Source: Alteromonas macleodii ATCC 27126
GTDB lineage: Bacteria > Pseudomonadota > Gammaproteobacteria > Enterobacterales > Alteromonadaceae
Assembly (NCBI RefSeq): GCF_000172635.2
Contig: NC_018632.1
Coordinates: 2,728,001-2,792,000 of the forward strand
Direction: 5' to 3'
Length of the DNA stretch: 64,000 nt
How positions within the stretch are numbered: the stretch's first letter is position 1; every line of letters begins with the position of its first letter. Position numbers and translations under genes: made by a program. The notes under the pieces are model-generated. The model saw nothing but the letters and a program-made list of their open reading frames with translations. It was not told where the DNA came from and did not search any database. Of the stretch, positions 49,177 to 58,392 are shown piece by piece.

Positions 49177-49902
49177 TTGACCAAAAACTTATCGTTTAAA
49201 GACAAATGTAAAGTCTACCTTGCACAATGGCTTGTGAAATGGGGCAAGCTGACGCACGACGACTTCACGAAATCAGAGCTTCATGACCTCGTAAAAGGCA
49301 GCTTTCCTTACTCATTCACTTTCGATATCCCCATGGGAACTGGCACGGTTACCGTGCTTGAAGGAAATATCACGCTAGATAGTGAAAGCAACCGTATTGG
49401 TCTGCAGTGCCTCGCTGCGCTTAATATTGTGGTTGCCACCACGACTATTTATCGCGCTCATGTTGTATTTACCGTGTCGGCTTCACCCTATTACGACAAA
49501 AATATGAGTACACTCTATTTGACTGGCGTTGCCACTGATAGCGTCACCTTAGTTAACGATGATTACGCGTTGATTAAAGACACGCAATTTCTGATGTCGC
49601 GACTCTTCCCCAAAAGCGTTAATTCTTTGCTTGGTGGCTCTTTAAAATCAGCGTTATCACTGTTTAGCGCCGGCACATCCGATATGGCTGCAGACTATCT
49701 AAAGGTCTATTTATCTGGCTCGAAACAAGCAGTGTTGGACTACCACATCCCTCTCATTAACAACGCCATTAAAAAGCAAATTAAGCAGGAAGACTTAAGC
49801 CATACCATGCGTAACGACCATTGGCGCGAGGTTCTGTTCTCAAAAGCTGGCCAAAACGTGCGTGTAGAAGACGACGTACTGCGCTTTTACCTCATTGAAT
49901 GA
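49177..49902 (+). CDS. Protein of unknown function, no recognised family
   Basis: This 241-residue protein starts with a TTG and has no signal peptide or membrane span. It has an alternating beta-rich middle (FTFDIPMGTGTVTVLEGNITL, then LQCLAALNIVVATTTIYRAHVV) and a helical C-terminal half. This order recalls lipid-binding DUF1439/SMP-like barrels, but I cannot establish homology. It lies convergent to the WS/DGAT gene with 28 bp between stops. An out-of-frame ATG at 49170 opens a very short frame and overlaps the start, so expression could be low. Confidence 0.6.
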   Translation: MTKNLSFKDKCKVYLAQWLVKWGKLTHDDFTKSELHDLVKGSFPYSFTFDIPMGTGTVTVLEGNITLDSESNRIGLQCLAALNIVVATTTIYRAHVVFTVSASPYYDKNMSTLYLTGVATDSVTLVNDDYALIKDTQFLMSRLFPKSVNSLLGGSLKSALSLFSAGTSDMAADYLKVYLSGSKQAVLDYHIPLINNAIKKQIKQEDLSHTMRNDHWREVLFSKAGQNVRVEDDVLRFYLIE

Positions 49903-49930
49903 CAACGCTTACTGTTTGGAACAATGCACG

Positions 49931-51370
49931 CTAGTGATCTGACACAATAGAAACAGGGACGGTATCCACCTGTTCACCAATATCGTCGATGTTTAACCTG
50001 GGATCGTCCACACTTGCTTCAAGCATATCGAACGCCTCTTTGACGTAGCGCGCTAACGGCTGTAGCGATTCAATATTCTTATTGCAGCACACTAATCCCA
50101 CATTTGCCGTGCCTGCATATGTCATAAGCGTAATATTTACCCCGCCACCAGGCGTCATGGTAGAAATGGGGTAACAAGCCAGAAGCTCTGCATCTTTTAG
50201 ATACCGCGTATCTTTTGGCCCAGGTACATTTGAGATCAAGATGTTGGCAATGGGTTTGACTACGCTAGATAGCCTTAACCACTCAAAGACCAGCGCAAGC
50301 GATTGAATAACAATAGTATAGCCGCTAAATGCTGCGGGCCGCGCGTGCTGCGCTGCATGTTTTACAATGCGGTGATTCACTACAATTTGGCGCAAACGTA
50401 AATAAGGATCGGTTTCGCCGTGAGCAAGCTGCACCGGCACAATAGCTATCTTATTGCCCGTGGTTTTCTCGCCGGGTTTACGCAAGTTAATTGGCATATT
50501 GGTGAACAAGGCTTTTTTAAATACTTGCCCGTGGTCTTGCAGCAGTTTATGTACGCCAATATCGAAGGCACATAGCAACACCTCGTTTGCCGTAGAGCGC
50601 GTTCGCCTTGCCAGGGCTTTCACACGCTTAAAGTCTAAGTCCATGGTAGCCACAGCCCTTCCCGCTTTCACTTGTCCAGTCAGCACTGTTTTCGTACCAG
50701 TGAAAGGAATAGGCATATAATGTGGGTTCACTCGCAGCACTTTCATGAATATACGAATAAAGATAATTAGCAAATCGAGCGCGGTTTTAAGCGCGTAACC
50801 CACTCCCACTAAGCGCTTGTAAAAGCTCACAGGCTCTCTGCGCTTATGGCGCAGTCGTTTTACTGCCCATACTGGTGTGAACTTAGTCTCGTGAGAGTTT
50901 GATACATATCCCGCTTGGAACCAGCGCACTAAGGTTGCCCCATCGCCATACATATGATGAACCCGCGCATAAATAGCAAACGTCTCGCTGTTGTCATCAA
51001 AGATGAAATGGTATTGCCAAAGGGGCTTGTCGGGATCTAACCGCGAAGCATGTAATCTTGCTACGAACGCATCGAGTGCTTCGCGGTTTGTAACATCAGC
51101 CACACGATGAATTTGAACGTGATAATCCATGTTGAGCTTTTTTACCGGCGCAAACCCCACCGGGTACCCCAATACCGTTTTTACCGCACAGTTGAAGGGA
51201 GAAGTAGCACGGGCAAAGCTTCTTATTTCCTGGAATAATTGAGGGACATATTCGGTACTTTTTGCCCCTTTAGGTATGGCAAGTAGCTGCAAGCAAGCTA
51301 CATGTTTTGGATTCTCGTCTGACTCGGTTATCCAAAATGACTTATCTAAGAAACTGAGCGTTTTTGCCAT
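49931..51370 (-). CDS. Wax ester synthase/diacylglycerol acyltransferase (WS/DGAT)
   Basis: This protein of about 479 residues has the WS/DGAT catalytic motif HHMYGDG (HHxxxDG form) in ARVHHMYGDGATLV, the N-terminal SFLDKSFWITES block, and the family PLW motif LDPDKPLWQYHF. The C-terminal domain contains ILISNVPGPKDTRYLKDAEL (NVPGP) and GGGVNITLMTYAG. Such enzymes make wax esters or triacylglycerol from acyl-CoA and an alcohol or diacylglycerol. I chose the ATG at 51370 with AAAGGAA upstream rather than a start overlapping the TetR gene. The TetR gene ends 10 bp upstream. Confidence 0.9.
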   Translation of the reverse strand: MAKTLSFLDKSFWITESDENPKHVACLQLLAIPKGAKSTEYVPQLFQEIRSFARATSPFNCAVKTVLGYPVGFAPVKKLNMDYHVQIHRVADVTNREALDAFVARLHASRLDPDKPLWQYHFIFDDNSETFAIYARVHHMYGDGATLVRWFQAGYVSNSHETKFTPVWAVKRLRHKRREPVSFYKRLVGVGYALKTALDLLIIFIRIFMKVLRVNPHYMPIPFTGTKTVLTGQVKAGRAVATMDLDFKRVKALARRTRSTANEVLLCAFDIGVHKLLQDHGQVFKKALFTNMPINLRKPGEKTTGNKIAIVPVQLAHGETDPYLRLRQIVVNHRIVKHAAQHARPAAFSGYTIVIQSLALVFEWLRLSSVVKPIANILISNVPGPKDTRYLKDAELLACYPISTMTPGGGVNITLMTYAGTANVGLVCCNKNIESLQPLARYVKEAFDMLEASVDDPRLNIDDIGEQVDTVPVSIVSDH

Positions 51371-51380
51371 TACTATTCCT

Positions 51381-52046
51381 TTACGCGAAGTCGAGGGGTG
51401 ACAGGGTTGAGGCATCTCTCATAAAGTCATGAGAGTCGAGCATCTGTTCTAACTGCTGCTTTTGTTCATCGGATAGCGCCAATCTTGGCAATACGCTTAC
51501 CATCATCAGCGACAAGGCATGATAGCGCTGCAGCGTACTATCCATATGGCTGTTTAATTCATCAAATTGACAAGACTGTGTGATGATTAAGGACATTAAA
51601 TCCACCATAAGTGCCCTGTCTGCCTTTGAGGCAATAAGAATGTCTCGTTTCGATAGTGACTCAAAAAGAAACGCTAATTGTTTATTCAAGCTAGATAATA
51701 TGTGTTGTCTAGGGCGCACGATACTGGGATATTTTTCTGCTAAGTCAGCCGGGCTACGGTAGAAAAAGCGAAATACATGAATACTATCTATAAGCAAGTA
51801 GAGGTAATACATAATTTCTTCAGGGTGAAGTGTATCGAGCTTTTCTCGGCTTAGTATCTTCTGCATCTGCTGCTCATGCATTTTCATCAACGCGTTAACC
51901 AGGCTGTCCTTGCCTTTAAAGTGGTAGTAGAGATTCCCCGGACTAATATCCAGCTCAATAGCGATATCAACACTGGTAACGGTGTTTTCGCCGTGCTCAT
52001 TAAATAAGGTTAGCGCGGTGAGAAGTATTTTCTGCGCGGTTTTCAT
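51381..52046 (-). CDS. TetR-family regulator next to WS/DGAT
   Basis: This 221-residue protein has the TetR HTH (VTSVDIAIELDISPGNLYYHFKGKDSLVNALM, about 20-50). The long helical C-terminus matches TetR proteins with a TetR_C_13-type domain (FRFFYRSPADLAEKYP). It lies 10 bp upstream of WS/DGAT in the same operon, so it may autoregulate the pair in response to lipid ligands. A leading SPGNLYYHF recognition helix is like that of fatty-acid-related TetR proteins, but no operator is evident. Confidence 0.85.
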   Translation of the reverse strand: MKTAQKILLTALTLFNEHGENTVTSVDIAIELDISPGNLYYHFKGKDSLVNALMKMHEQQMQKILSREKLDTLHPEEIMYYLYLLIDSIHVFRFFYRSPADLAEKYPSIVRPRQHILSSLNKQLAFLFESLSKRDILIASKADRALMVDLMSLIITQSCQFDELNSHMDSTLQRYHALSLMMVSVLPRLALSDEQKQQLEQMLDSHDFMRDASTLSPLDFA

Positions 52047-52102
52047 AATTTAGTTCAATCCTTTGCCAACCCAGTGCGTTAATTTTTTATTCGTGAAACA
52101 CG

Positions 52103-53311
52103 CTACATAAACACCAGATAGAGTTGAGCAATACCAGCTACCATACCTAGAATAGCGCCGGTTACGATGAGCTTCCACTCATCCTGTTGATACGCTGGGC
52201 GCAAAACGCCTTCAAATTCTTCAACACTTAACGCCTGCATGCGCTCACTTAAATCGTGCCCAATCTGCATAGCATTATTAGCGTAATCAAACGCATAAAG
52301 CAGATACTTATCAGAATTATCAAATATCTGACGCACCGCTAGTGCCTTCATTTTATGGTAATTTTCTGACCCCACACCCAACGCAAAATACGGTTGCGCT
52401 ATAGCAACATAGCGTTCAATAGCGTCGTTGACATGAAGCTCAATGAGTTCTAAAAGCTGGGCTGAGCCTGAACCATGCAAGATTACATGGGTGATGTTTT
52501 TAGGCGTAATAAGCTTTTCTTCAATAATGTTTGAATAGACTTCGGACACTTCTTTTTGGCGCTTTAAAAACATACCTTGAATAGTAATAGGCCCCAGTTT
52601 TCTTGGGCGTTTGGGTTCGAATATGATTTTGATAGCAATCCAATTAGTGGCATAACCCACAAGCAGCCCACCTAACGGCAGAATCCACCATGCTTGGTAG
52701 AAATACCAAAGTAGCATGGTGGGCAAACCAAACAAAAAGCCAAAATAGAAGCCAGAACGCACTATAAACGGAAACTCTTTGCTGCCTGCCGTTAAGAAAA
52801 TTTCATTAACGAGCTCGGGCGCATTCACCAGCTGCTCTACCACCAGCTCTTTAATATCTAAAATTTCTGAAACATTGTGCTGAAAGTCGTCCACCATTTT
52901 ATGAACCACATTAGGAATGTCGTTTTCGATACGTTGATAGACTAAATTTTTGCCCTGTACAGGTAACGCAGCCCAAAGTTGAGGAGCAGATTCTGCCATT
53001 ACATCGTTAACGACTTTGCGAATAACTTGACTTAAACGCCGCTCAATTGCTTTTGTGAGCTCGTCTGCGTCTAAACGCCGTGCTAACTCTTCAACACTAA
53101 GCAGTTTGCCTAGCACTAGCTCAACCTCAATCTCGGCCATTTGGCGGCGCTTCGCAGGAATGAGTCCCTGCCATCCTAAGAAAGGCTTAATACCAACAAA
53201 CTCAATGGGGTAAAACATCATTTTTACCGCCAGATAGTTGGTTAGCCATCCAACAATAGCGCTAATAAAAGGAATTGATAGCAGACTTAGCGTTTCAAAG
53301 TTCCATTCCAT
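52103..53311 (-). CDS. DUF445 family membrane protein
   Basis: This 402-residue protein matches DUF445 (YheB/YjiN-like). It has an N-terminal membrane segment (SIPFISAIVGWLTNYLAVKMMFYP), a middle pair (GFLFGLPTMLLWYFYQAWW and LPLGGLLVGYATNWIAIKIIFEP) that repeats the N-terminal motif, and a C-terminal span (LIVTGAILGMVAGIAQLYLVF). The long helical parts lie between spans. The family's function is unknown. The TetR gene downstream starts 56 bp after the stop. Confidence 0.87.
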   Translation of the reverse strand: MEWNFETLSLLSIPFISAIVGWLTNYLAVKMMFYPIEFVGIKPFLGWQGLIPAKRRQMAEIEVELVLGKLLSVEELARRLDADELTKAIERRLSQVIRKVVNDVMAESAPQLWAALPVQGKNLVYQRIENDIPNVVHKMVDDFQHNVSEILDIKELVVEQLVNAPELVNEIFLTAGSKEFPFIVRSGFYFGFLFGLPTMLLWYFYQAWWILPLGGLLVGYATNWIAIKIIFEPKRPRKLGPITIQGMFLKRQKEVSEVYSNIIEEKLITPKNITHVILHGSGSAQLLELIELHVNDAIERYVAIAQPYFALGVGSENYHKMKALAVRQIFDNSDKYLLYAFDYANNAMQIGHDLSERMQALSVEEFEGVLRPAYQQDEWKLIVTGAILGMVAGIAQLYLVFM

Positions 53312-53722
53312 ACTACGAACATGTGGTCCAATTTGTTATTTTCTCTCTCAGGCTACTGAGTGCTTATGAAATGGTCAATGTAAAAAGTGAAATTACTGCT
53401 AATTGTTGATTGAAAACAGCTAAATGAAAGTCTAAAAGTTAGAACGTTTGACCTTGTGTGATTCACCTAAAGTGCATCAGTTTTCTCAACAACAAACGAT
53501 TAGGTAGTGAATTCTAAATTTACGCCATACACTCAAAATAATCTATGAACCGCTGTTCTCAAGCCCTTGCTTTGAGTCTTCGTTATATGGACATTTAAAG
53601 ACCTGCAATTTTTGAGAAATGCGTTCTAAGTGAAAACTATCGTTTTGCTGGTGTTTTTCGGGTCAGTGTACTTTTTCCAATGAGAAGGCACAGCCCTCAT
53701 CAATCAAAAATAGGTACTCGTC
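53312..53722. other. Intergenic region between divergent DUF445 and patatin genes
   Basis: This 411-bp stretch has no credible gene. It must hold both divergent promoters. A sequence at 53321-53337 (ATGTGGTCCAATTTGTT) has partial FadR-site resemblance but is too weak to call. Confidence 0.55.
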
Positions 53723-55183
53723 ATGGCAGTATTCGACTTGCGGTTAAAAAAGCTTGAACATGAAATCGAGCATGCAGGCAATTATGATGAATATGAGGCC
53801 GCGTGCTTAGCGCACGATGCATTGTCTGGTGCTGAGGAATGGAAAGCCGAAGACGCTAGCGATGATTACGACTACAAACTAATTCGCAAACGGGTTCAGC
53901 GCCTACAGCTTGCTAGAGGCAAAGGCGATTTACATGCGCTTATGTCGATTCTGCACGAGGGGCTACACGGCAATTTAGGCAATATTGCCAACCCCGTATT
54001 ACTTACCCAGTGTAAAATAGGCACTAAATATCTTATTGAACAGTTTATTGACGAAGTGATATTGGCGCTAGAGCAAATTTATCACGCCGATGAGCAAGAT
54101 GTAGACTTTTACGAGAAACTGTCATTTTTTGAAGAGACTGCACACGCCTTCGGGCGCAGCTGCCTTATGCTTTCAGGTGGCGCAGGCTTAGGCTTTTTCC
54201 ATGCTGGCGTGGTTAAGTCATTAAACGAAAAGAATTTGTTACCTACCGTAGTGTCTGGCTCTAGCGCTGGTTCTATCATCGCAGCCATGTTGGGTACACG
54301 AACTCACGACCAATTATTAGAAGCACTCAGCGCCGACTTTATTTACGAGACTTTTAAACACTGGCGAAGCTTTGCCGGTCTTGGAAAGAAAGGGCTATTT
54401 GATAGTTCCGTGCTCGAAAATGCACTGATTGAACTTTTCGACCTCACTACTTTTGAGGAAGCTTTTAAGAAAACAGGTCGACACATTACTGTGACGGTAT
54501 CCCCTGCCGACCTCCATCAACATTCGCGCTTGTTAAATGCTAAAACCTCACCGAATGCAATTATTACTCAAGCGGTACGTGCATCCTGTGCAGTTCCCAT
54601 CATTTTTAGCCCTGTACAGTTAAGAGCGAAAACGCCCTCAGGCGAGATTGTGCCTTATATTCCTAACCGTCGTTTTGCCGATGGCTCATTAATGGCCGAC
54701 CTTCCCTTCGAGCGCTTAGCGAGGCTATATGGCGTAAATCACAGTATCGTGAGCCAAACAAACCCGTTGGCAGTGCCATTCATTTCCGCAAACCGCATTG
54801 ACCCCAACTCGCTGTGGGACATGTCTGCGCGCCATCTTAGCCAACTAGCGAAAACTAACAGTATTTTCGCCATTGATATCATTGAAAGGTTAACCGGTAA
54901 TAAAAGTGCCAAATTGGCTATTCATAAAGTTCGTTCTATCATTGATCAGCAATACGTAGGTAACATCAATATTTTACCCAAGCGCCAAATTAGAAATTTA
55001 TCGCAGGTGTTGTCTAATCCAACGCGCGAAAGCATCAATCAGTTGATTGTCAGTGGCGAACGGGCATCATGGCCGCAACTTCATGTTATTAAAAGAAATA
55101 CCAAAATTAGCGAAAATTTACGGTATCATTTAGGCCAATTGAAAAAACGTGAGGCAGTAGAGCTTGGGCACGAAGTAAGATAG
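53723..55183 (+). CDS. Patatin-like phospholipase with N-terminal DUF3336
   Basis: This 486-residue protein has an N-terminal DUF3336 helical region (about 10-135) and a patatin lipase domain (about 145-390). The domain has the oxyanion motif SGGAGLGFFHAGV, the nucleophile motif GSSAG (VVSGSSAGSIIAAML) and the catalytic Asp in RRFADGSLMADLPF. This matches bacterial TGL3/SDP1-like acylhydrolases that cleave triacylglycerol or phospholipids. It could mobilise lipids made by the WS/DGAT enzyme. The gene for a degenerate HD-GYP protein follows 78 bp downstream. Confidence 0.9.
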   Translation: MAVFDLRLKKLEHEIEHAGNYDEYEAACLAHDALSGAEEWKAEDASDDYDYKLIRKRVQRLQLARGKGDLHALMSILHEGLHGNLGNIANPVLLTQCKIGTKYLIEQFIDEVILALEQIYHADEQDVDFYEKLSFFEETAHAFGRSCLMLSGGAGLGFFHAGVVKSLNEKNLLPTVVSGSSAGSIIAAMLGTRTHDQLLEALSADFIYETFKHWRSFAGLGKKGLFDSSVLENALIELFDLTTFEEAFKKTGRHITVTVSPADLHQHSRLLNAKTSPNAIITQAVRASCAVPIIFSPVQLRAKTPSGEIVPYIPNRRFADGSLMADLPFERLARLYGVNHSIVSQTNPLAVPFISANRIDPNSLWDMSARHLSQLAKTNSIFAIDIIERLTGNKSAKLAIHKVRSIIDQQYVGNINILPKRQIRNLSQVLSNPTRESINQLIVSGERASWPQLHVIKRNTKISENLRYHLGQLKKREAVELGHEVR

Positions 55184-55261
55184 CGTGTGCGTCGCTTGAC
55201 CTGTCTTGAATTGCCAATAGCAAAGTAATGGCAATTCGCAGCATCTTTTGAAAGGAAAACG

Positions 55262-56695
55262 GTGAGCGCACAAAGCCAAAACCCCGACAGCATTTACACG
55301 CAGCAAGTAAAACAACTAATCAATATGATTTATCCTCAAGAAACGGGCTACGGTTCGGTGTTCGAGGATGCGAGTCACTATTTTTCGCTTACCCCCTCTC
55401 TTGAGCAGCACATTGAAGACTTGAAAGCTCAGCTTAAGAAAATTGAGGGAAATAAAAACAAAGAAGTGCTTGCAGAGCAACTGACCAAGCAAATAACAAA
55501 CAGCACTGAAAAGCTTGAAGAAGAGCGTCTGGCAAGGATAGAGCGGCTTGACGCTGTAAGCACCAAAATTATTGAGCTTTGTGAGGGCGACAACTGGCAA
55601 GAAACACAACAGCTCAGCGCTAAGTTGCTTGGTACACTTATGCTGCTCACACGAGGACCAGAGGGCAACTTTGCACGTGTGCACATGCGCTTCAAACCGC
55701 TCTACAAAGCGGTGCTTACACTGCGCTTAGTCGATAGACTGTTAGAGCACGACACGATTGCTCACAAATACCTCTCGAAGTATCGCGAAGCTGCATCCCG
55801 GTTTCGTGGGAACCGCTATTGGCGCGATAAATGGAAAACTGAGCTTGGACGACCGCTAATTACCGCAGCGTTACTTCAAGATATTGGCCTGCAAAGCCCT
55901 GCCGCACTCACTATCTTGAAAGGGGAAAATGGCGATCTAGACGAATTTCGTTTGCTGGAAGAGTCGCAGCGAAAGGATCTTCTGAAGCTAAACTATCACT
56001 TCACTTTAAAGTACTTGTCTGAGGGGTTAGGCCTACCTAAGTATGTAGGAAACAACAAAGAAGACAGGGATCGCTTTGTTCAAACTCACAAAGAAGCCAA
56101 TGAATTTTTGCAGCAGCTGGTAAAAGATGCATTTGTGTCGAAAACGGGGCTGGGAGAGATTGTAAAGATCCCTCAAATTTATGTTTCGATTGTGCTTTCA
56201 ACTAAGTCTGACTACTCACGTATGAGCTTGCCTAAAGGCTACATGCTCATTGAACAATTAGCGAAAAAAGGCGGCTTAAATAAGCAGTTAGCGCAGGACT
56301 TTGTTGAGCTTGTGGGGTATTTCCCACAAGGGTTCGGCATTACCTACATACCGATGAATGAGAAAGGTCATGAAAAGGACCAGTACGAATGTGCAATAGT
56401 GATTGGCCTCAACCCTGCAAATCCAGCTGAGCCTTTATGTAAAGTGGTAACAAGAAATCAGAAGTACATTACCAGCGGTACGCAAGAAATCATTCCCAAA
56501 GGAAGAAACCTTTATTTCCCAGCTAACCGCAAGAAACTCATGCGCGTAGGGAAAGACAGATTAAGTGAAATTATGAGTCAATTGTCGAGCAACTTCACTC
56601 CAGACGCACTTGACGATTTAGTACCGAGTTTCTGGGAACCCTATGACTTCTTCGGTTTTAAAAAGCATCAGAATTTGTGGGCGAAAAATAAATAG
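55262..56695 (+). CDS. Degenerate HD-GYP domain protein
   Basis: This 477-residue protein has an N-terminal coiled coil (about 45-100) and a C-terminal part whose motif order follows the HD-GYP fold: TAALLQDIGLQSP where AALLHDIGK is expected, ILKGENGDLDEFRLLEES for the NKPGKLT/E helix, KSDYSRMSLPKGYMLIEQLA for the GYP region, and DFVELVGYFPQGFGITYI for the closing helix. The catalytic His of HD is replaced by Gln and the GYP triad is missing. It cannot be a normal c-di-GMP phosphodiesterase, and could be a binding or regulatory protein. It is downstream of the patatin gene. The family assignment is inferred from pattern alone. Confidence 0.65.
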   Translation: MSAQSQNPDSIYTQQVKQLINMIYPQETGYGSVFEDASHYFSLTPSLEQHIEDLKAQLKKIEGNKNKEVLAEQLTKQITNSTEKLEEERLARIERLDAVSTKIIELCEGDNWQETQQLSAKLLGTLMLLTRGPEGNFARVHMRFKPLYKAVLTLRLVDRLLEHDTIAHKYLSKYREAASRFRGNRYWRDKWKTELGRPLITAALLQDIGLQSPAALTILKGENGDLDEFRLLEESQRKDLLKLNYHFTLKYLSEGLGLPKYVGNNKEDRDRFVQTHKEANEFLQQLVKDAFVSKTGLGEIVKIPQIYVSIVLSTKSDYSRMSLPKGYMLIEQLAKKGGLNKQLAQDFVELVGYFPQGFGITYIPMNEKGHEKDQYECAIVIGLNPANPAEPLCKVVTRNQKYITSGTQEIIPKGRNLYFPANRKKLMRVGKDRLSEIMSQLSSNFTPDALDDLVPSFWEPYDFFGFKKHQNLWAKNK

Positions 56696-56852
56696 TGGGC
56701 TTAGTTACGTGAAGTTTGTGATGGAAAAATTGAAGTTTCACTTCAATAAAAGCTCATAGTACAACTTCTACAAAACACCTCTCAAGAAAATGTAAAACTA
56801 AACTTAGCTACAGCTATCACTATGTCTATCTAAAGCGTTTCTGGACGAAGCT

Positions 56853-56886
56853 GCGCCAATTAACCACATATGTAGTTAATTGGCGC
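56853..56886. repeat. Perfect 12-bp inverted repeat between convergent genes
   Basis: GCGCCAATTAAC (56853-56864) and GTTAATTGGCGC (56875-56886) flank a 10-nt loop that is itself partly palindromic. It lies between two convergent genes. No T-run follows on either strand, so it is not a standard terminator, although it could stop readthrough or be a protein site. Confidence 0.65.
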
Positions 56887-56923
56887 TCATGCCGAAAGCG
56901 AGGTTTATCTTTAGGAAGTGCTT

Positions 56924-57673
56924 TTATTCGTCGTTCTTGGTTGTATCAGTCGCGCTCTTGGTCGACGTTGCTTCTGCACTAGCCGCTTTCTTTTGTGCCG
57001 CACTCTTAGTAGTTGTCGATTTGGCCGCAGTACGCTTATTAGTTGTTCCCGCAGAAGCTTTTTTAGTCGTACTTGATGATGCAGATGCCGATTTGGTTGT
57101 ATTGGCTTTGCGAGCACGAGAAGTTGAAGAAGCGGTCGAAGACGACTTTGTCGATGTACTCCTCGTTGCTTGCGTAGACTTTGGTGAGGTATTCTTGGGC
57201 GCTGCAGTCTTGCTAGCAGCGCTTTTAGCCTCGGCTTTTTTAGCAGCCTCTTTTGCTGCTAAAAGGGCTACCTGCTCTACAAGCAAGTCAACTTTTGCGC
57301 TTAATAGTTCAAGCTGCTGCTCTTTTTGCTGGCGCTTCTGGCCGCCTGAGAATGCAGAAAAAAGCGGCGTTGACGCCACTAATTTCTGAGCAGCATCAAC
57401 CAAGGCAAAGGGGTTAAGTGTTCGTCTTAACTCGCTTTCAACCTCAAGCCCTTTCGCCTGCATCGAATTTATGGTTTCTTGCGTGTCATCAATTTTCTGA
57501 CTAACAACGCCTGCAGCGTGGTCTAATTTCGCCGATAACAAATCTGAGCCAGCGTAAAGCCAACCAAATAGAGGTGACGATTTAAGAGGTGAAGTAGCAG
57601 TACCGTTAAGTACTGATGAATCTTGATCGACTGTCGACACAGATTCTGTAGATGGAATTTTTTTGTCGCTCAT
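56924..57673 (-). CDS. PhaF-like protein with histone-like Lys/Ala/Ser/Thr tail
   Basis: This protein of about 249 residues has a helical N-terminal part (about 30-150; LFGWLYAGSDLLSAKLDHAAG, then LLSAKVDLLVEQVALLAAKEAAKKAE) and a tail of about 95 residues made mostly of Lys, Ala, Ser and Thr. This layout resembles PhaF of Pseudomonas, a phasin with a DNA-binding histone H1-like tail. It is paired with the PhaI-like phasin gene upstream. I chose the ATG at 57673, with GGAGGCG in front. No PHA synthase is visible in this window. Confidence 0.6.
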   Translation of the reverse strand: MSDKKIPSTESVSTVDQDSSVLNGTATSPLKSSPLFGWLYAGSDLLSAKLDHAAGVVSQKIDDTQETINSMQAKGLEVESELRRTLNPFALVDAAQKLVASTPLFSAFSGGQKRQQKEQQLELLSAKVDLLVEQVALLAAKEAAKKAEAKSAASKTAAPKNTSPKSTQATRSTSTKSSSTASSTSRARKANTTKSASASSSTTKKASAGTTNKRTAAKSTTTKSAAQKKAASAEATSTKSATDTTKNDE

Positions 57674-57856
57674 AACGCCTCCAATACGGAGATTTACTAA
57701 GCATGACAGCATAAAACGGTTTCTACAGTCATTGAACTTTGTAAAAATGCTTCGCTGTCACTCAATTGCAGCTTTTAAAACGCGCTTTCAGCACTGAAAA
57801 GCTTATGAAAACTGCATGGAGGGCACCACAAAATGGTGCCCGGAAGGAAAACCGTT

Positions 57857-58216
57857 TTACTTGCTGGCAGCTAGCTTTGCAACCGCTTCAGTCAAGGCAT
57901 CGATTTTTGCTGAAAGCTCTTCGATGCGCTGATCAGCTGGCTCTGAATCAAGGCCAAGCTTCTTGCGCACGTCTGCAACGCGATTTTCAACATCGTTAGT
58001 CGTAGATTTGAACTTACTTTTTGCGTCTTCTTCTAGCGTTTCGCCCTTTGTCACTAGCTCGTCAAACATTTTGTTCGCTTCTTCGCTTAGCTTCTCGTAG
58101 CGCCCCTGCGCTTCTTCAACGCTCTTACCATAAGCGCCTAGGCCTGCTAACCAAATTTTACGTGCCATTTCTTCGGCTTCGTTGATTTTACCTTTAATTG
58201 TGTCAGTAGTAGTCAT
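57857..58216 (-). CDS. PhaI-like phasin family protein
   Basis: This 119-residue protein matches the poly(hydroxyalkanoate) granule-associated (PhaI-type) phasins. The segment ARKIWLAGLGAYGKSVEEAQ is the family hallmark, with a heptad-like end (IEELSAKIDALTEAVAKLA). Phasins coat polyester granules. In bacteria without PHA they may have other roles. A hairpin-rich 180-bp gap separates it from the PhaF-like gene downstream. Confidence 0.82.
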   Translation of the reverse strand: MTTTDTIKGKINEAEEMARKIWLAGLGAYGKSVEEAQGRYEKLSEEANKMFDELVTKGETLEEDAKSKFKSTTNDVENRVADVRKKLGLDSEPADQRIEELSAKIDALTEAVAKLAASK

Positions 58217-58322
58217 GTTCAGCTCCTATGAATGCTAAATGAGAGTGTATTTCAACACCATGGCTTTACTTTACGATTAACAATTAGAATCCGCATACTA
58301 AAAACACAAAAAACATAAAAAT

Positions 58323-58350
58323 GCCCGAAAAAGCGCTAACTTGTTCGGGC
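58323..58350 (-). terminator. Terminator of the S9 peptidase gene
   Basis: A 7-bp stem GCCCGAA/TTCGGGC (58323-58329 and 58344-58350) lies 43 bp after the peptidase stop. The minus strand continues ATTTTTATGTTTTTTG. Confidence 0.8.
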
Positions 58351-58392
58351 GAAATACCAGAGGAGACTGGTTTTAAAAAGGTGAGTGTAGAG

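Noticed and set aside
53321..53337. FadR-like sequence upstream of DUF445
   Set aside because: ATGTGGTCCAATTTGTT matches only part of the consensus and lacks dyad symmetry. Too weak to call.
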